Positions 1 through 9,679 of a stretch of DNA of 64,000 bases are shown here, piece after piece. The stretch lies in assembly GCA_902799705.1 (NCBI GenBank), contig CADCBP010000003.1, positions 62,001 through 126,000 on the forward strand. The letters run 5' to 3'. Source of the stretch: an uncultured Bacteroidales bacterium (GTDB taxonomy: Bacteria > Bacteroidota > Bacteroidia > Bacteroidales > Paludibacteraceae). The notes beneath the pieces were generated by a model, which worked only from the letters and a program-made list of their open reading frames with translations, was not told where the DNA came from and made no database searches. Position numbers and translations under genes: made by a program. How positions within the stretch are numbered: the first letter of the stretch is position 1; the number at the start of each line of letters is the position of its first letter.

Positions 1-327
1 CCGTACGACGTTCTCACTTATTCCCGGTAACGAGAGACAGCCTTCTGAATAGGAGCAAGTCTCTTCACTTGCCTCAATCAGTTCCGGATTGATGAAGGCC
101 CGTTTGAACCCTTTACATTCCGGATAGTCTTCTGCCAATTCATCACCGTCCACCACAAACAACCGCCAGGGTTTTCCCACTTGCGGAGCCGCCAAACCGC
201 AGCCTTCCGCCTGGGTTAGCGTCTCGTACATATCCGCAATAAACTGCTTCAATTCGGGCGTTTGTTCTATCTCCTCAGCCTGTTTGCGAAGTACCGGCTG
301 TCCGTACAAATATATTGGTAGTATCAT
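1..327 (-). CDS. def: Peptide deformylase, 3' part beyond the left edge
   Basis: Metalloenzyme that removes the N-formyl group from the initiator methionine of new proteins in the cytoplasm. About 109 N-terminal residues are visible, starting MILPIYLYGQPVLRK. Motif 1 (GCGLAAPQVG) and motif 2 (EGCLSLPG, with the metal-binding Cys) are both present. The HExxH metal-binding motif would lie beyond position 1. The ATG at 327 is the only sensible start. It follows ruvX by 21 bases, a spacer made of the words ATTTACA/ATTTGACT, and is the last visible gene of the gyrA operon. A def/ruvX/TPR neighbourhood is common in Bacteroidales (family knowledge). Confidence 0.95.
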   Translation of the reverse strand, partial: MILPIYLYGQPVLRKQAEEIEQTPELKQFIADMYETLTQAEGCGLAAPQVGKPWRLFVVDGDELAEDYPECKGFKRAFINPELIEASEETCSYSEGCLSLPGISENVVR

Positions 328-348
328 GATAATTTACAATTTGACTAT

Positions 349-765
349 TTACTTAATGAGGCTATCCAAATAGCCTTCCAGTATGATGCACGCAGCAATT
401 TTATCCACCACGGCTTTGTTTTGCCGGTCTTTTTTCTTCATTCCTCCATCCATCATCGCTTTATGCGCCAGGACTGACGTGAAGCGCTCGTCATACATAG
501 TTACAGGTTTGTCGGGAAAAGTCTTTTTAAACAGTCCCATGAACGGACGGATATAATTCATGGACTCCGACTCTTGTCCGTTCATCTGTGTCGGATGTCC
601 GATGACTACTTCATCCACCGGCTCGTGGGCGAAATAATCGTTCAACCAATTCATCAGTTCTTTTGTCTCGATCGTACGCAACGGATTAGCCGTGATGCGG
701 AGGATATCCGTTACGGCTAATCCGGTACGTTTACGACCATAGTCTATTGCGAGAATACGCCCCAT
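349..765 (-). CDS. ruvX: RuvX/YqgF family Holliday junction resolvase-like nuclease
   Basis: 138 residues, full length for the family, which has an RNase H-like fold. The N-terminal GRILAIDYGRKRTGLAV carries the first catalytic Asp (AIDYG). VVIGHP and the C-terminal block VDKIAACIILEGYL, with a further Asp, match the family. Known roles are pre-16S rRNA 5' processing and possibly Holliday junction cleavage. The start ATG overlaps the stop of the TPR gene by one base (TAATG), so the two are probably translationally coupled. The stop codon sits at the edge of a period-7/8 spacer repeat. Confidence 0.93.
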   Translation of the reverse strand: MGRILAIDYGRKRTGLAVTDILRITANPLRTIETKELMNWLNDYFAHEPVDEVVIGHPTQMNGQESESMNYIRPFMGLFKKTFPDKPVTMYDERFTSVLAHKAMMDGGMKKKDRQNKAVVDKIAACIILEGYLDSLIK

Positions 766-2006
766 TAGAGGTTATTGAGTTTCTCGTTGACTTCGTTGTA
801 TTTATCGTCCATTCCGAAACGATAGTAGAGTGCCTTGAGGGTCTGCAGGTAACTGCGGTCTTCCGGAGCCATCTCATGGGCTTTTTCGAAGAACGGCAGT
901 GATTTGCGGAATACCTCATTCATCTCGTCCAGAGCTTTCTTGTACTCCTTGTTATCGGAGATGGAGGCAGCAGCCTCGTTCAGTTTGACAGCCTGGTTGT
1001 AATATACGCGGCCCTTGCCTGCCATGGCATCAGCCATCGCCGGGTCGAGAGACAGCGCTTTGTCAAACTCAGCCAGCGCTACATCGTAGTTACCTTGGTT
1101 CTCATCGAGGTTACCCTTGATCAGATGGTATTGCGCTACATTCGGTTCACGCTCGATAGCGGTAGCCAGGTAGTTGATAGCTGTCTGCTCCTGACCGGAG
1201 AAGATGTAGAAGTTGATGAGGTTCTGCAGGAACCACGGTTCTTGCGGGAAGCGGGACACGGCGTCTTGAAGCGTAGCTACGAAATGTACGGTATCTTTGA
1301 GAGCCAGATACTCCTGATAGAGGAACTGGTTGACTGCGATAGCCTCGTATTCTCCATTCTTGAGTTGCTCCAGGATCTCGATAGCTTCTGCGTGCATCTC
1401 AGCCTGAACAGCGAAGATAGCGGCGTAGTATTTGTACTGCATATAGGTGGTGTCGCGCGGCATTTCCTTCTGCAACTTCGGATCTTGCATCATTGTCAGA
1501 TCAGGGATGTCAGTGTGCATCTTGAAGGCATTGTATGCGCCGGCGTAGTCACGCGTCTCGTTCAGGTGAATACCGTATTTCACCAGTTCCTGGTTCTGGT
1601 AGTACTCGAGCATGTATTTCGAGAGTTTACCGCGCATTTTCGGATCTGTCGGCACTTGATTACCTTTCTTGTCGAGTACGGGAACCTGAGCCAGTTCGTC
1701 GGCTTTAATCCAATACTTGTAACTCTCCTCGCAGGCGGCACCTTCGGCAGCAGCATCCACACCCTGTCCCATCATCTGGTTATAGAGTTCGCGTTGAACC
1801 TCTTTGTAACCGACCATACCTGCCCAGTAGTAGTTCTCCGCCGTCGGTTCTGCTTGCAGTGCTTCTTCTACGGCGTCACGTGCTGCGCGGAAATCCGGCG
1901 TCTCGGAGTTCATCAGGCTTTTAGCCTTTTTTACCATCGGGTTTTTCTGTGCGAAGCAGCCTGCACTCATGAGCACAACAGCTGCCAAAATCAATGATTT
2001 TTTCAT
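765..2006 (-). CDS. Secreted tetratricopeptide repeat protein
   Basis: 413 residues with a Sec signal peptide ending in SAGCFA before QKNPM; Gln at +1 is usual for signal peptidase I sites in Bacteroidota. A lipobox around Cys17 is less convincing. TPR-like helical pairs are visible through the C-terminal half, for example the stretch with PNVAQYHLIKGNLDENQGNY and the following FDKALSLDPAMADAMAGKGR. It is probably periplasmic and a protein-interaction scaffold; the partner is unknown. It lies 2 bases after gyrA and overlaps ruvX by 1 base, so it belongs to the gyrA-TPR-ruvX-def operon. Confidence 0.9.
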   Translation of the reverse strand: MKKSLILAAVVLMSAGCFAQKNPMVKKAKSLMNSETPDFRAARDAVEEALQAEPTAENYYWAGMVGYKEVQRELYNQMMGQGVDAAAEGAACEESYKYWIKADELAQVPVLDKKGNQVPTDPKMRGKLSKYMLEYYQNQELVKYGIHLNETRDYAGAYNAFKMHTDIPDLTMMQDPKLQKEMPRDTTYMQYKYYAAIFAVQAEMHAEAIEILEQLKNGEYEAIAVNQFLYQEYLALKDTVHFVATLQDAVSRFPQEPWFLQNLINFYIFSGQEQTAINYLATAIEREPNVAQYHLIKGNLDENQGNYDVALAEFDKALSLDPAMADAMAGKGRVYYNQAVKLNEAAASISDNKEYKKALDEMNEVFRKSLPFFEKAHEMAPEDRSYLQTLKALYYRFGMDDKYNEVNEKLNNL

Positions 2007-2008
2007 AC

Positions 2009-4591
2009 TTATTCTTGATTTTCATTGTTATTTGTTTCTTCATTAGCCTCTAACCCTTCGCCATTAGCCTCATCTTCTGCGTCTTTCGGAACGATGCAAC
2101 CGCTTACGAGCGTGTCGTTACGTTTCTGGAGTTCGATCAGTTTGACGCCTTGTGCGGCGCGACCTGTCTGACGGATTGTCGAGATATCCATGCGGATAGC
2201 CGTTCCAGACTTTGTCATGAGCATCAGGTCGTCTTCGTCGGTGACTGCTTCGATACCTACCAGGTGACCGGTCTTCTCGGTTATCTCGATGGTCTTGACA
2301 CCCTTGCCGCCACGGTTCGTGACGCGATAAATCGGATTGCCTTCCTCGTCGTCCAGTGGCGTACGCTTGCCGAATCCGTTTTCAGAGATCACGAGAATAG
2401 TCTTCTCTGTACCCTTCTCCACACAAACCGTGCCAATTACGCGATCCTGGCCGTCTTCCTCCAAAGTTATTGCCTTCACACCGGTTGCTCCACGGCCCAT
2501 CGGACGTACACCGCCTTCGTTGAAACGGCACACTTTACCGTTGTACGAAGCCACGAGCATTTCGCTCTGTCCGTCTGTCAGGGTAACACCAATCAGTTCG
2601 TCGCCTTCACGCAGACCGAGTGCGATGATACCATTGGCGCGAGGACGGGAATAAGCCTCGAGCGTGGTCTTCTTCATCAATCCGTTCTTGGTGATGAAGA
2701 TGAGGAAGTGGTTCTCAACATATTCCTGGTCATTCAGGCCCTTGACGTTGATACAGGTACGTACCTTGTCGCCCTTCTGGAGGTTGATCATATTCTGGAT
2801 AGCGCGGCCTTTCGACTGCTTGTTACCCTCCGGCAGGTCATATACTTTCTGCCAGTAGAGACGGCCCATCTCCGTAAAGAACATCATGGTCGAGTGCATC
2901 GAAGCCTGATATACTTTCTCGATGAAATCCTGGTCGCGTGCGCTACCGGCCTTTGAACCGATACCGCCGCGGGTCTGCTGACGGAAGTCAGCCAGCGGAG
3001 TACGTTTGATATAGCCGAGGTGCGAGATGGTGATGACCATGTCGTCATCGGCATACATATCTTCGGGGTTGAACTCCGTAGCCATCTTCACGATCTGCGT
3101 CTTACGCTCGTCGCCGTATTTCTCTTTGATCTCCACGAGTTCGCTGTTGATGAGGTCATAACGCATCTCCTCGCTGGCGAGCAGTTCGTTCAAGTGCGCG
3201 ATGAGTTTCTCAATCTCTTCGTACTCATGTTTCAACTCGTCGATACGCAGGCCGGTGAGGGCGGAAAGACGCATATCCACGATTGCTTTCGACTGCAGGT
3301 TGTCGAGATTGAAGCGTGCCTCGAGGTTCGTCTGTGCGTCGGCAGGAGTACGGCTGGCACGGATGATACGAACCACCTCGTCGATATTATCCACGGCAAT
3401 GATCAAACCCTCCAAAATGTGCGCTTTCTCCTCGGCTTTACGGAGCTCATAGCGTGTACGGCGGGTAACAACATCCATGCGGTGCTCGATGAAGTTGCCG
3501 AGCAACTGTTTGAGGTTCAACAACATAGGACGACCCTTTACCAGGGCGATGTTGTTTACTGCAAAACTCGACTGCAGGGCGGTGAACTTATACAGTTTGT
3601 TGAGCACCACCTGTGCATTCGCGTCGCGCTTTACCTCCACAACGATACGGATATCGCGTTTGGAGTGGTCGTTGATATCGGCGATGCCTTCAATCTTCTT
3701 GTCGTTTACCAGTTCAGCGATATTCTTTACCAGATCGCTCTTTACGACTCCGTAAGGCAACTCGGTAATGATGATGCGCTCGCGACCGTTGTCATCGGTC
3801 TCTATCTCAGCGTTCGAACGGATCACGATACGTCCGCGACCGGTCTCAAATGCGTCACGAACGCCCTGATAACCGTAGATAGTACCGCCTGTCGGGAAAT
3901 CCGGAGCCTTGACGTATTCCATGAGATCCTCTACCGTGATATCTTCTACGCTCGCGTCATGCATGCGCGCTTTAATATTATCAATGTACGCGCAGCAACC
4001 GTCGATCACCTCTGACAGGTTGTGCGTCGGCATGTTCGTAGCCATACCCACGGCAATACCGCTGGCGCCGTTCACCAACAGGTTCGGGAAACGGCAAGGC
4101 AATACAGCCGGCTCGAGCAGCGAGTCATCGAAGTTAGGCACCATGTCCACGGTGTCCTTCTCGATGTCACGAAGCATCTCCTCTGCCAGTTTCGACAGAC
4201 GTGCCTCGGTATAACGCATTGCCGCTGCGCCATCACCATCGACAGAACCAAAGTTACCCTGACCGTCCACGAGGCAATAACGCATCGCCCAAGGCTGCGC
4301 CATGCGCACGAGTGTACCGTATATAGAGCTGTCACCATGCGGGTGATACTTACCCATCACCTCACCGACGATACGGGCGGACTTCTTGGTCGGCTTGTCG
4401 GAGGTGTTGCCCAACTCGTTCATTCCGAACAATACACGACGGTGAACGGGTTTAAATCCATCGCGCACATCAGGCAGCGCACGCGACACGATCACAGACA
4501 TCGAGTAGTCGATGTAAGAGGTCTTCATTTCCTCTTCAATCTTCACAGGAATGATGTGATCATTCTGAATCAAATCGTTGTTTTCTTCCAT
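2009..4591 (-). CDS. gyrA: DNA gyrase subunit A
   Basis: 860 residues. This is the breakage-reunion subunit of the type II topoisomerase that introduces negative supercoils. The N-terminal SYIDYSMSVIVSRALPDVRD and the active-site segment AAMRYTEARL (catalytic Tyr near 124) are intact. After the coiled-coil domain comes a C-terminal beta-pinwheel whose GyrA-box is degenerate (QTRGGIG near residue 537). The protein ends in an acidic Glu/Asn-rich tail, as in other GyrA proteins. It is the first gene of its operon, with a promoter at 4657-4687 and a leader of about 60 nt. Whether it is GyrA or a ParC paralogue is settled mainly by the pinwheel and box; GyrA is much more likely. Confidence 0.97.
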   Translation of the reverse strand: MEENNDLIQNDHIIPVKIEEEMKTSYIDYSMSVIVSRALPDVRDGFKPVHRRVLFGMNELGNTSDKPTKKSARIVGEVMGKYHPHGDSSIYGTLVRMAQPWAMRYCLVDGQGNFGSVDGDGAAAMRYTEARLSKLAEEMLRDIEKDTVDMVPNFDDSLLEPAVLPCRFPNLLVNGASGIAVGMATNMPTHNLSEVIDGCCAYIDNIKARMHDASVEDITVEDLMEYVKAPDFPTGGTIYGYQGVRDAFETGRGRIVIRSNAEIETDDNGRERIIITELPYGVVKSDLVKNIAELVNDKKIEGIADINDHSKRDIRIVVEVKRDANAQVVLNKLYKFTALQSSFAVNNIALVKGRPMLLNLKQLLGNFIEHRMDVVTRRTRYELRKAEEKAHILEGLIIAVDNIDEVVRIIRASRTPADAQTNLEARFNLDNLQSKAIVDMRLSALTGLRIDELKHEYEEIEKLIAHLNELLASEEMRYDLINSELVEIKEKYGDERKTQIVKMATEFNPEDMYADDDMVITISHLGYIKRTPLADFRQQTRGGIGSKAGSARDQDFIEKVYQASMHSTMMFFTEMGRLYWQKVYDLPEGNKQSKGRAIQNMINLQKGDKVRTCINVKGLNDQEYVENHFLIFITKNGLMKKTTLEAYSRPRANGIIALGLREGDELIGVTLTDGQSEMLVASYNGKVCRFNEGGVRPMGRGATGVKAITLEEDGQDRVIGTVCVEKGTEKTILVISENGFGKRTPLDDEEGNPIYRVTNRGGKGVKTIEITEKTGHLVGIEAVTDEDDLMLMTKSGTAIRMDISTIRQTGRAAQGVKLIELQKRNDTLVSGCIVPKDAEDEANGEGLEANEETNNNENQE

Positions 4592-4656
4592 TGTAATTGT
4601 ATTTTGTTATTTCCTAATATTCTGATGCTTTTGCCTTTGAGCGCTAAAAAGCGCTG

Positions 4657-4687
4657 CAAAGGTACAAAGAAAAAATGACATACGCAA
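4657..4687 (-). promoter_or_regulatory. Bacteroidota promoter of the gyrA operon
   Basis: On the minus strand, TACCTTTG (-7) lies at 4664-4657 and TTG (-33) begins at 4687, 23 nt apart. The -33 box sits in the loop of an inverted repeat, AAAAAATGAC (4670-4679) and GTCATTTTTT (4696-4705). Confidence 0.9.
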
Positions 4688-4743
4688 GCGCGCACGTCAT
4701 TTTTTATGTATTTTTATGCGTTTATAGCCGTTTGGGGTTCTCT

Positions 4744-4760
4744 ATCGACACCCTGTCGAT
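4744..4760. other. Perfect stem-loop in the gap between the gyrA promoter and the hyp operon end
   Basis: ATCGACA, loop CCC, TGTCGAT: a 7-bp stem. It lies downstream of the minus-strand hyp/DUF5692-like operon and could end it, but no clear U-run follows on that strand. Terminator function is a guess. Confidence 0.4.
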
Positions 4761-4815
4761 TAAAATCATCCAATCGCTTAGAACGCAAATAAATGCTCTT
4801 TATTACGCATTTGGA

Positions 4816-5919
4816 TTAATTTACCTCAGCGCGAGCCATTGCATCTTTATAGTACTTCTGGTCAACGAAAACATCCTCCTTGTACGGATTGATGTGACGA
4901 ACCTTAGCCTGGTACATGATGTAACAGAAAGCAATGATGTTGGTAACCAGCGCAAGCGCAGAGATGACGAGCATCATCGTCGGGTTGGCAGCGGTAGCCC
5001 CCTCGGCAGCCACTGTGGTATGAGCCACTACTTCCTCACCCAGCCCCGAAGCGGCATAGATAGCATTAACTGTCTCGATTCCATTGACATACTGAACCGG
5101 CAGGACTGCCCATGAATAGAACTGTTTGCCGTTGAAGAAAGTCTCCTGGAAGAGCGGGAATACCTGTGCGAACATGCACCATATAGCCAGAGTGTTAGCG
5201 CGGTTCTGGATCCAACCACCACGGTTCCAGCAGATAGCTGCAATCGTCGGAGCAACCAACAGCGCGATACCGCAATACCAGCTGTGAGTCGGCAGACAGT
5301 TGTAAGTATAAGCGAAGTTCCAGATGTCATAAACGAGGATATATACCCACGTCATGTCCGCCCAGATCATATCCTTGCGATCCTTGGATGGATATACGTT
5401 CCACCATGCGGTCATACAGAAGATGTTGAACAGACCAGCTACGCCGTTGAACACGTTGTGCCAGCCGCCATACAACCATACACCTTCGCTTGACAGCCAC
5501 CATTTGTTCCAACCCAGAATTGCCGACTCGAAATCCGAACAAACGGCAATCAGGATGTTGATAGCCACGATGATGAACGGGAACGGTTTGAACCAGTGCT
5601 TGGCACCAATACCCCACTCGTACTTGATCATCATGAAACCGATACAGCCGGTCAGCGCGGCGTACAACTTAGCGTAGTGGAACCAGCCGTTCATGTACAC
5701 GTGCGTCTGGTTGTTCACCGCCCAGTCTGCGCCCATGCGTGCACCGATCGCGATCGCTACAAAGTAAACGGTCAACGCCAGCGGAATAGCAAAGAACGTG
5801 ATAGCACCGCCAAGTTTGGTACGGCGTGCAAACTCATTCCAAAGAATCAGTCCTGCGAGGACTGCAAAGAGCATTACCCATTGAATCAAAGCATGCTCTC
5901 CATAAACTTGAAAAAACAT
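4816..5919 (-). CDS. Multi-pass membrane protein resembling the DUF5692 family
   Basis: 367 residues with about nine hydrophobic segments, many aromatic residues (Trp, Tyr) and a short lysine-rich C-terminus (VRHINPYKEDVFVDQKYYKD). I recognise the general DUF5692-type pattern, but no function is known to me. It is the last gene of the run hypB, oxidoreductase, hypA, small membrane protein, this gene. The context suggests a membrane part of a redox or metal-related system. Its spacer to the upstream gene (5920-5990) contains repeated ATCGGTAT-like words. Confidence 0.85.
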   Translation of the reverse strand: MFFQVYGEHALIQWVMLFAVLAGLILWNEFARRTKLGGAITFFAIPLALTVYFVAIAIGARMGADWAVNNQTHVYMNGWFHYAKLYAALTGCIGFMMIKYEWGIGAKHWFKPFPFIIVAINILIAVCSDFESAILGWNKWWLSSEGVWLYGGWHNVFNGVAGLFNIFCMTAWWNVYPSKDRKDMIWADMTWVYILVYDIWNFAYTYNCLPTHSWYCGIALLVAPTIAAICWNRGGWIQNRANTLAIWCMFAQVFPLFQETFFNGKQFYSWAVLPVQYVNGIETVNAIYAASGLGEEVVAHTTVAAEGATAANPTMMLVISALALVTNIIAFCYIMYQAKVRHINPYKEDVFVDQKYYKDAMARAEVN

Positions 5920-5990
5920 AAATTAATAGATTTTTAAGATTAGATGATTGATTATAATCGGTATACGACATATCGGTATATCGAGTTTCT

Positions 5991-6344
5991 TTAAGCCTTG
6001 ACTGCTTTACGCTCTTTGAGGTAGCACCAGCCGGCCCATGCGGCAGTGACAATGACGGACATAGGGAGTCCGACGGTGAGCATTTCGCTGAGCATTGTCT
6101 GCCATCCTCCTTCGCTCTCAAGCGCCGTGAAGAACGGATACATCCATGTCACTTCTCCATTGATGACATGGTCCACAATCAGCATGAGCGAACCGCCCCA
6201 GAGCATAATTTCAAGGGTTTTGAGGTTACGAGATAGGAACGAGTCATTGTGCGTGCCTTGGCCGGCAAGCGCTTTCCGTTCCTGTTGTTTGCGATATGCC
6301 GTGGTGGCGATCGCCTGGGTTAATGGTACAATAAAACAAGCCAT
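5991..6344 (-). CDS. Small membrane protein in the hypA/hypB operon
   Basis: 117 residues. It starts MACFIVPLTQAIATTAYRKQ, then has a hydrophobic segment near LEIMLWGGSLMLIVDHVING and another near VGLPMSVIVTAAWAGWCYL. Two to three membrane passes are likely. I do not recognise the family. It lies between hypA (31 bases upstream) and the larger membrane protein (71 bases downstream), so co-transcription is likely. The spacer to hypA is a period-7/8 repeat. Confidence 0.8.
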   Translation of the reverse strand: MACFIVPLTQAIATTAYRKQQERKALAGQGTHNDSFLSRNLKTLEIMLWGGSLMLIVDHVINGEVTWMYPFFTALESEGGWQTMLSEMLTVGLPMSVIVTAAWAGWCYLKERKAVKA

Positions 6345-6375
6345 ATTATTTACGATTTGGTCATTTACAATTTTG

Positions 6376-6729
6376 TCATTTATTTTGCGGGACGACGATT
6401 TCTTTGATTTCTACCTCATTGCCTCTCAGAAGCCATGTCTGCTCACTGCCGCAGTGCGGACATTTCTTGCCGTGTGCTACCGTCGGATAGTCCTTTCCGC
6501 ACCCGTCACAATGCGTCACGGCAGGGATGGGTTCGATCTTCAGTTCGCAGCCCTTCAGCATCTCTTCTTTATCTGCCGCCCACCGCCAGCAGTCCGTCAG
6601 GTACTCCGGAATGATCGTGCTCACCTCGCCGATGTTCATTACCACCGCTGAGACGTGCTCCACTCCGTTTTCCTGCGCCGCTTTCTTGACGTCACGGATA
6701 ATATAGAAGACGATTCCGAGTTCGTGCAT
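6376..6729 (-). CDS. hypA: Hydrogenase/urease nickel-incorporation metallochaperone HypA
   Basis: 117 residues, the normal length. The N-terminal MHELG carries the Ni-binding His2. The zinc site is CDGCG (14 residues) CPHCG. HypA delivers nickel, with HypB, to [NiFe]-hydrogenase large subunits or to urease. The start at 6729 is fixed by the conserved MHE and overlaps the stop of the upstream oxidoreductase by one base (TAATG). An upstream in-frame extension exists but codes for unrelated residues and overlaps that gene. No hydrogenase, HypC-F or urease gene is in this window, so the client enzyme is unknown. Confidence 0.95.
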   Translation of the reverse strand: MHELGIVFYIIRDVKKAAQENGVEHVSAVVMNIGEVSTIIPEYLTDCWRWAADKEEMLKGCELKIEPIPAVTHCDGCGKDYPTVAHGKKCPHCGSEQTWLLRGNEVEIKEIVVPQNK

Positions 6730-9602
6730 TACTTTTTCGGGCTTAGTCCGGAAATGAGGATCTTTCCGCTTCTCTTGATCATATACGGCAGGATGCCGTC
6801 GAACTTGTTCTCCGACGTCCGCATGACGCTGGCTTCCGGGTGCTCGCGGTGCAGGTGGATAGCATCGAACGCACATTTCGTGGTGCAGATACCGCAACCG
6901 ATACACCGGTTCTCATCCACAACCGACGCACCGCAACTGAGGCATCGTGCGGTCTCTTTCTTCACCTGCTCCTCGGTCAGCGTACCGTGGTATTCCTCGA
7001 ATTTACTTTTCGTTACCACCACGCCCGGCTTCTGACGGCTGCTGTTGTCGTACTGCTCAACAACTATATCCTGTTTGTTCAGTTCGATGAAATCTCTCCG
7101 GTTGCGTCCGATAGTCATATGTCCGTGCTGTACGTATCGGTGCAGACTCTCCGCAGCTTCCTTGCCGGCTGCGATAGCGTCGATGGCGAACTTCGGACCG
7201 GTGAACACATCGCCGCCGACGAAGATATCTTCTTCCGCAGTCTGATAAGTCAGTTTGTCGGCTACAGGGTACACGCCGCGGACGAACTCTACCTTGGTGC
7301 CCTTCAATAGGTCTTTCAGTACGACCGTCTGACCGATGGCGAAAATCACCATGTCTGCCTCCAGCGTAATCGTCTCGTTTTCGTCGAACTTCGGCGCAAA
7401 CTTATGCTGCCCGTCAAAGACAGACAGACACTTCTTGAAGGTAATTCCTTCCACCTTTCCTTTTTCGCCTTTCAACTTCATCGGTCCCCATCCCGGATTG
7501 ATCACTACTCCATCCTCGCGTGCTTCCATGCGTTCTTCTTGGGATGCCGGCATGATATCTTCACTCTCCAGCGACAGCATCGTCACTTCGCTGGCGCCGC
7601 TGCGTTTGGCTACACGGGCAGCGTCGATAGCTACGTTTCCGCCGCCTACAACAACTACTTTCTTATTTTCACATTTACTTATTTTCTCATTTTCAGAGTG
7701 GAGCAATTGTCCGCAGTTGGCGTCATGCAGAAAATCAATAGCGGTCATTGTGCCCTCCAAATCCTCTCCCGGGATACCCGGCAGACGGCCGCCTTGGCAA
7801 CCGATCGCCACATAAAAACCTTTGTAGCCTTGCTTGCGAAGAGCGTCTATAGTAATATCCTTGCCTACTTCGACGCTGCATTTAATCTCCACGCCTATCT
7901 CGCGCATCACATCGATCTCCGCCTTGATGACCTCCTTGTCGAGCTTGTATGACGGTATGCCGTAGCGGAGCATTCCGCCCGGTTCCTCGTTCTTCTCAAA
8001 CACGGTCGGTTTATAGCCCATCGTAGCCAGATAGTATGCGCAACTCAGACCCGCAGGACCGCCACCGATGATGGCGATCTTCTCTTCCCAGCGCTCTTGC
8101 ACGTTGGAGCAGATATTGACCTCCGGCACAAAACGTGTTTCGGCATGCAGGTCTTTCTCCGCAATGAATTTCTTCACGGCATCGATAGCCACAGCGCGGT
8201 CAATCGTGCCTCGCGTACAAGCGTCCTCGCAACGGCGGTTGCAGACACGCCCGCACACTGCCGGGAACGGGTTCTCGCGTTTGATCAGCTCAAGTGCCTC
8301 GGTGTATTTGCCTTCCGCGGCTTTCTTGAGGTAGCCCTGTACGGCGATATGTGCCGGACAAGCGGTCTTACACGGCGCCGTACCGGTCTCATAACAGTTG
8401 ATGCGGTTCTTGTCGCGGTAGTCTTCCGTCCATTTCTCCGGCCCCCATTTGGTAGCGTCCGGCAACTCCTGTTTCGGATAAGTCTGCGGGCCATGCTTGG
8501 TGCATAGTTTCTGACCTAACTTGACCGCACCGGCCGGACAGTACTCCACGCACCGTCCGCAGGCTACGCAGTTCTTCGGATCCACTTTCGCTACGTACGC
8601 GCTACGCGACATATTAGGTGTATTGAACAACTGCGAGGTGCGTAGCGCATTACATATCTTCACGTTGCAGTTGCAGATGGCGAAGATCTTACCCTCGCCG
8701 TCTATATTGGTCACCTGGTGTACAAATCCGTGATCCTCGGCTTTCTTGAGAATAGCCATCGCCTCGTCATAAGTGATGTCGTGTCCGCGGCCTGTCTCAC
8801 GCAGGTAATCCGCCATGTCGCCCACACCGATACACCAGTCGCGGTAGTCGTCCGCACAGCCTTCGTCCAGTTTCTTGCGGCCGTATCGGCAGGAGCAGAT
8901 ACCCACGCCGATATGTCCTTCGTATTTCTTGAGCCAGTAACTGATATGCTCGATATCCAGAGTCTGGTTCTCCATCGAAATCGCTTTCTCCACGGGGATG
9001 ACGTGCATGCCGATACCGCTCCCGCCCATCGGCACCATCGGAGTGATCTTCTCCAGCGGCAGGAATGTCATGCGCTCGAAGAACATCGCCAACTCCGGAT
9101 GGCGGTCCATCAGGTCGGTGTTCATGTTCGTGTACTCGGCGCTGCCCGGAACGAACATCGGCACCCAGTAAATCCTGTCCTCGCGGTTGAAAGTGGTGCC
9201 CTCGTCCGGTCCCTGACCGTTGGTGTAATGGTCGCCGTAGTCGTACTCCAACATACCGAAATACGCCAACTTGTCGAGCAGCTCATCGAAACTCTTATCA
9301 TCTTTCGTGTAGTGCTTCTTGGCGTTCATCTTATGCAGCCGCGCGTACGTGTGATGCTCGCGTACCTTAAAGAAATTACCGGGCAGCATGTCCAGCAGCA
9401 GATCCAGCGACGCCTCACGCGTCACCGCATCCATCTCGTCCTCAAAGATACAGGCGAGACCCCAGTATTCCGGGGCGTCGGTAGTCATCTTTATCTTACC
9501 GGGAATACGGTCCGTCACGTGACGGACGAACTTCAATAACTTCGGATTAGGGTTCTTGTCCCCTTTGTGCTTCGGCACAAATTTCTTCGACATTTCTGGC
9601 AT
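6729..9602 (-). CDS. Large FAD-dependent NAD(P)H oxidoreductase with several 4Fe-4S sites
   Basis: 957 residues. An N-terminal domain has a Cys-rich segment (GICSC...DWC near 235-262, ICNCN near 312). A ferredoxin-like cluster CVACGRCVEYCP follows near 345-356. A GltD/NfnB-like part has CGRVCNRRCEDAC near 450, an FAD-binding GGGPAG near 510 and an NAD(P)-binding VVVGGGNVAID near 650. A C-terminal ferredoxin motif CIGCGICTTKCAF lies near 905. This predicts electron transfer between NAD(P)H and a ferredoxin-type partner. It lies between hypB and hypA in one operon. An in-frame low-complexity insert (7663-7697, SENEKISKCENKK) precedes the NAD(P) motif. An alternative start is Met4 at 9593. Confidence 0.9.
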   Translation of the reverse strand: MPEMSKKFVPKHKGDKNPNPKLLKFVRHVTDRIPGKIKMTTDAPEYWGLACIFEDEMDAVTREASLDLLLDMLPGNFFKVREHHTYARLHKMNAKKHYTKDDKSFDELLDKLAYFGMLEYDYGDHYTNGQGPDEGTTFNREDRIYWVPMFVPGSAEYTNMNTDLMDRHPELAMFFERMTFLPLEKITPMVPMGGSGIGMHVIPVEKAISMENQTLDIEHISYWLKKYEGHIGVGICSCRYGRKKLDEGCADDYRDWCIGVGDMADYLRETGRGHDITYDEAMAILKKAEDHGFVHQVTNIDGEGKIFAICNCNVKICNALRTSQLFNTPNMSRSAYVAKVDPKNCVACGRCVEYCPAGAVKLGQKLCTKHGPQTYPKQELPDATKWGPEKWTEDYRDKNRINCYETGTAPCKTACPAHIAVQGYLKKAAEGKYTEALELIKRENPFPAVCGRVCNRRCEDACTRGTIDRAVAIDAVKKFIAEKDLHAETRFVPEVNICSNVQERWEEKIAIIGGGPAGLSCAYYLATMGYKPTVFEKNEEPGGMLRYGIPSYKLDKEVIKAEIDVMREIGVEIKCSVEVGKDITIDALRKQGYKGFYVAIGCQGGRLPGIPGEDLEGTMTAIDFLHDANCGQLLHSENEKISKCENKKVVVVGGGNVAIDAARVAKRSGASEVTMLSLESEDIMPASQEERMEAREDGVVINPGWGPMKLKGEKGKVEGITFKKCLSVFDGQHKFAPKFDENETITLEADMVIFAIGQTVVLKDLLKGTKVEFVRGVYPVADKLTYQTAEEDIFVGGDVFTGPKFAIDAIAAGKEAAESLHRYVQHGHMTIGRNRRDFIELNKQDIVVEQYDNSSRQKPGVVVTKSKFEEYHGTLTEEQVKKETARCLSCGASVVDENRCIGCGICTTKCAFDAIHLHREHPEASVMRTSENKFDGILPYMIKRSGKILISGLSPKK
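7663..7697. repeat. In-frame short-word repeat inside the oxidoreductase gene
   Basis: The word TTATTTTC and variants (ATTTACTT, ATTTTCTC, ATTTTCAG) recur. It codes for a lysine/glutamate-rich linker just before the NAD(P)-binding motif. The same kind of words fill nearby spacers (9603-9679, 6345-6375). Confidence 0.6.
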
Positions 9603-9679
9603 GGTACTATTTACGATTTAATCATTTACAATGTACGATTTATCGATATATCGGTATTTCGAATTATTGGTATTTCGAG
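9603..9679. repeat. Spacer of repeated 7-10 nt words between hypB and the oxidoreductase
   Basis: Contains ATTTACG, ATTTAATC, ATTTACA, ATGTACG, ATTTATCG, then two copies of GGTATTTCGA. No gene or promoter is seen inside. Confidence 0.7.
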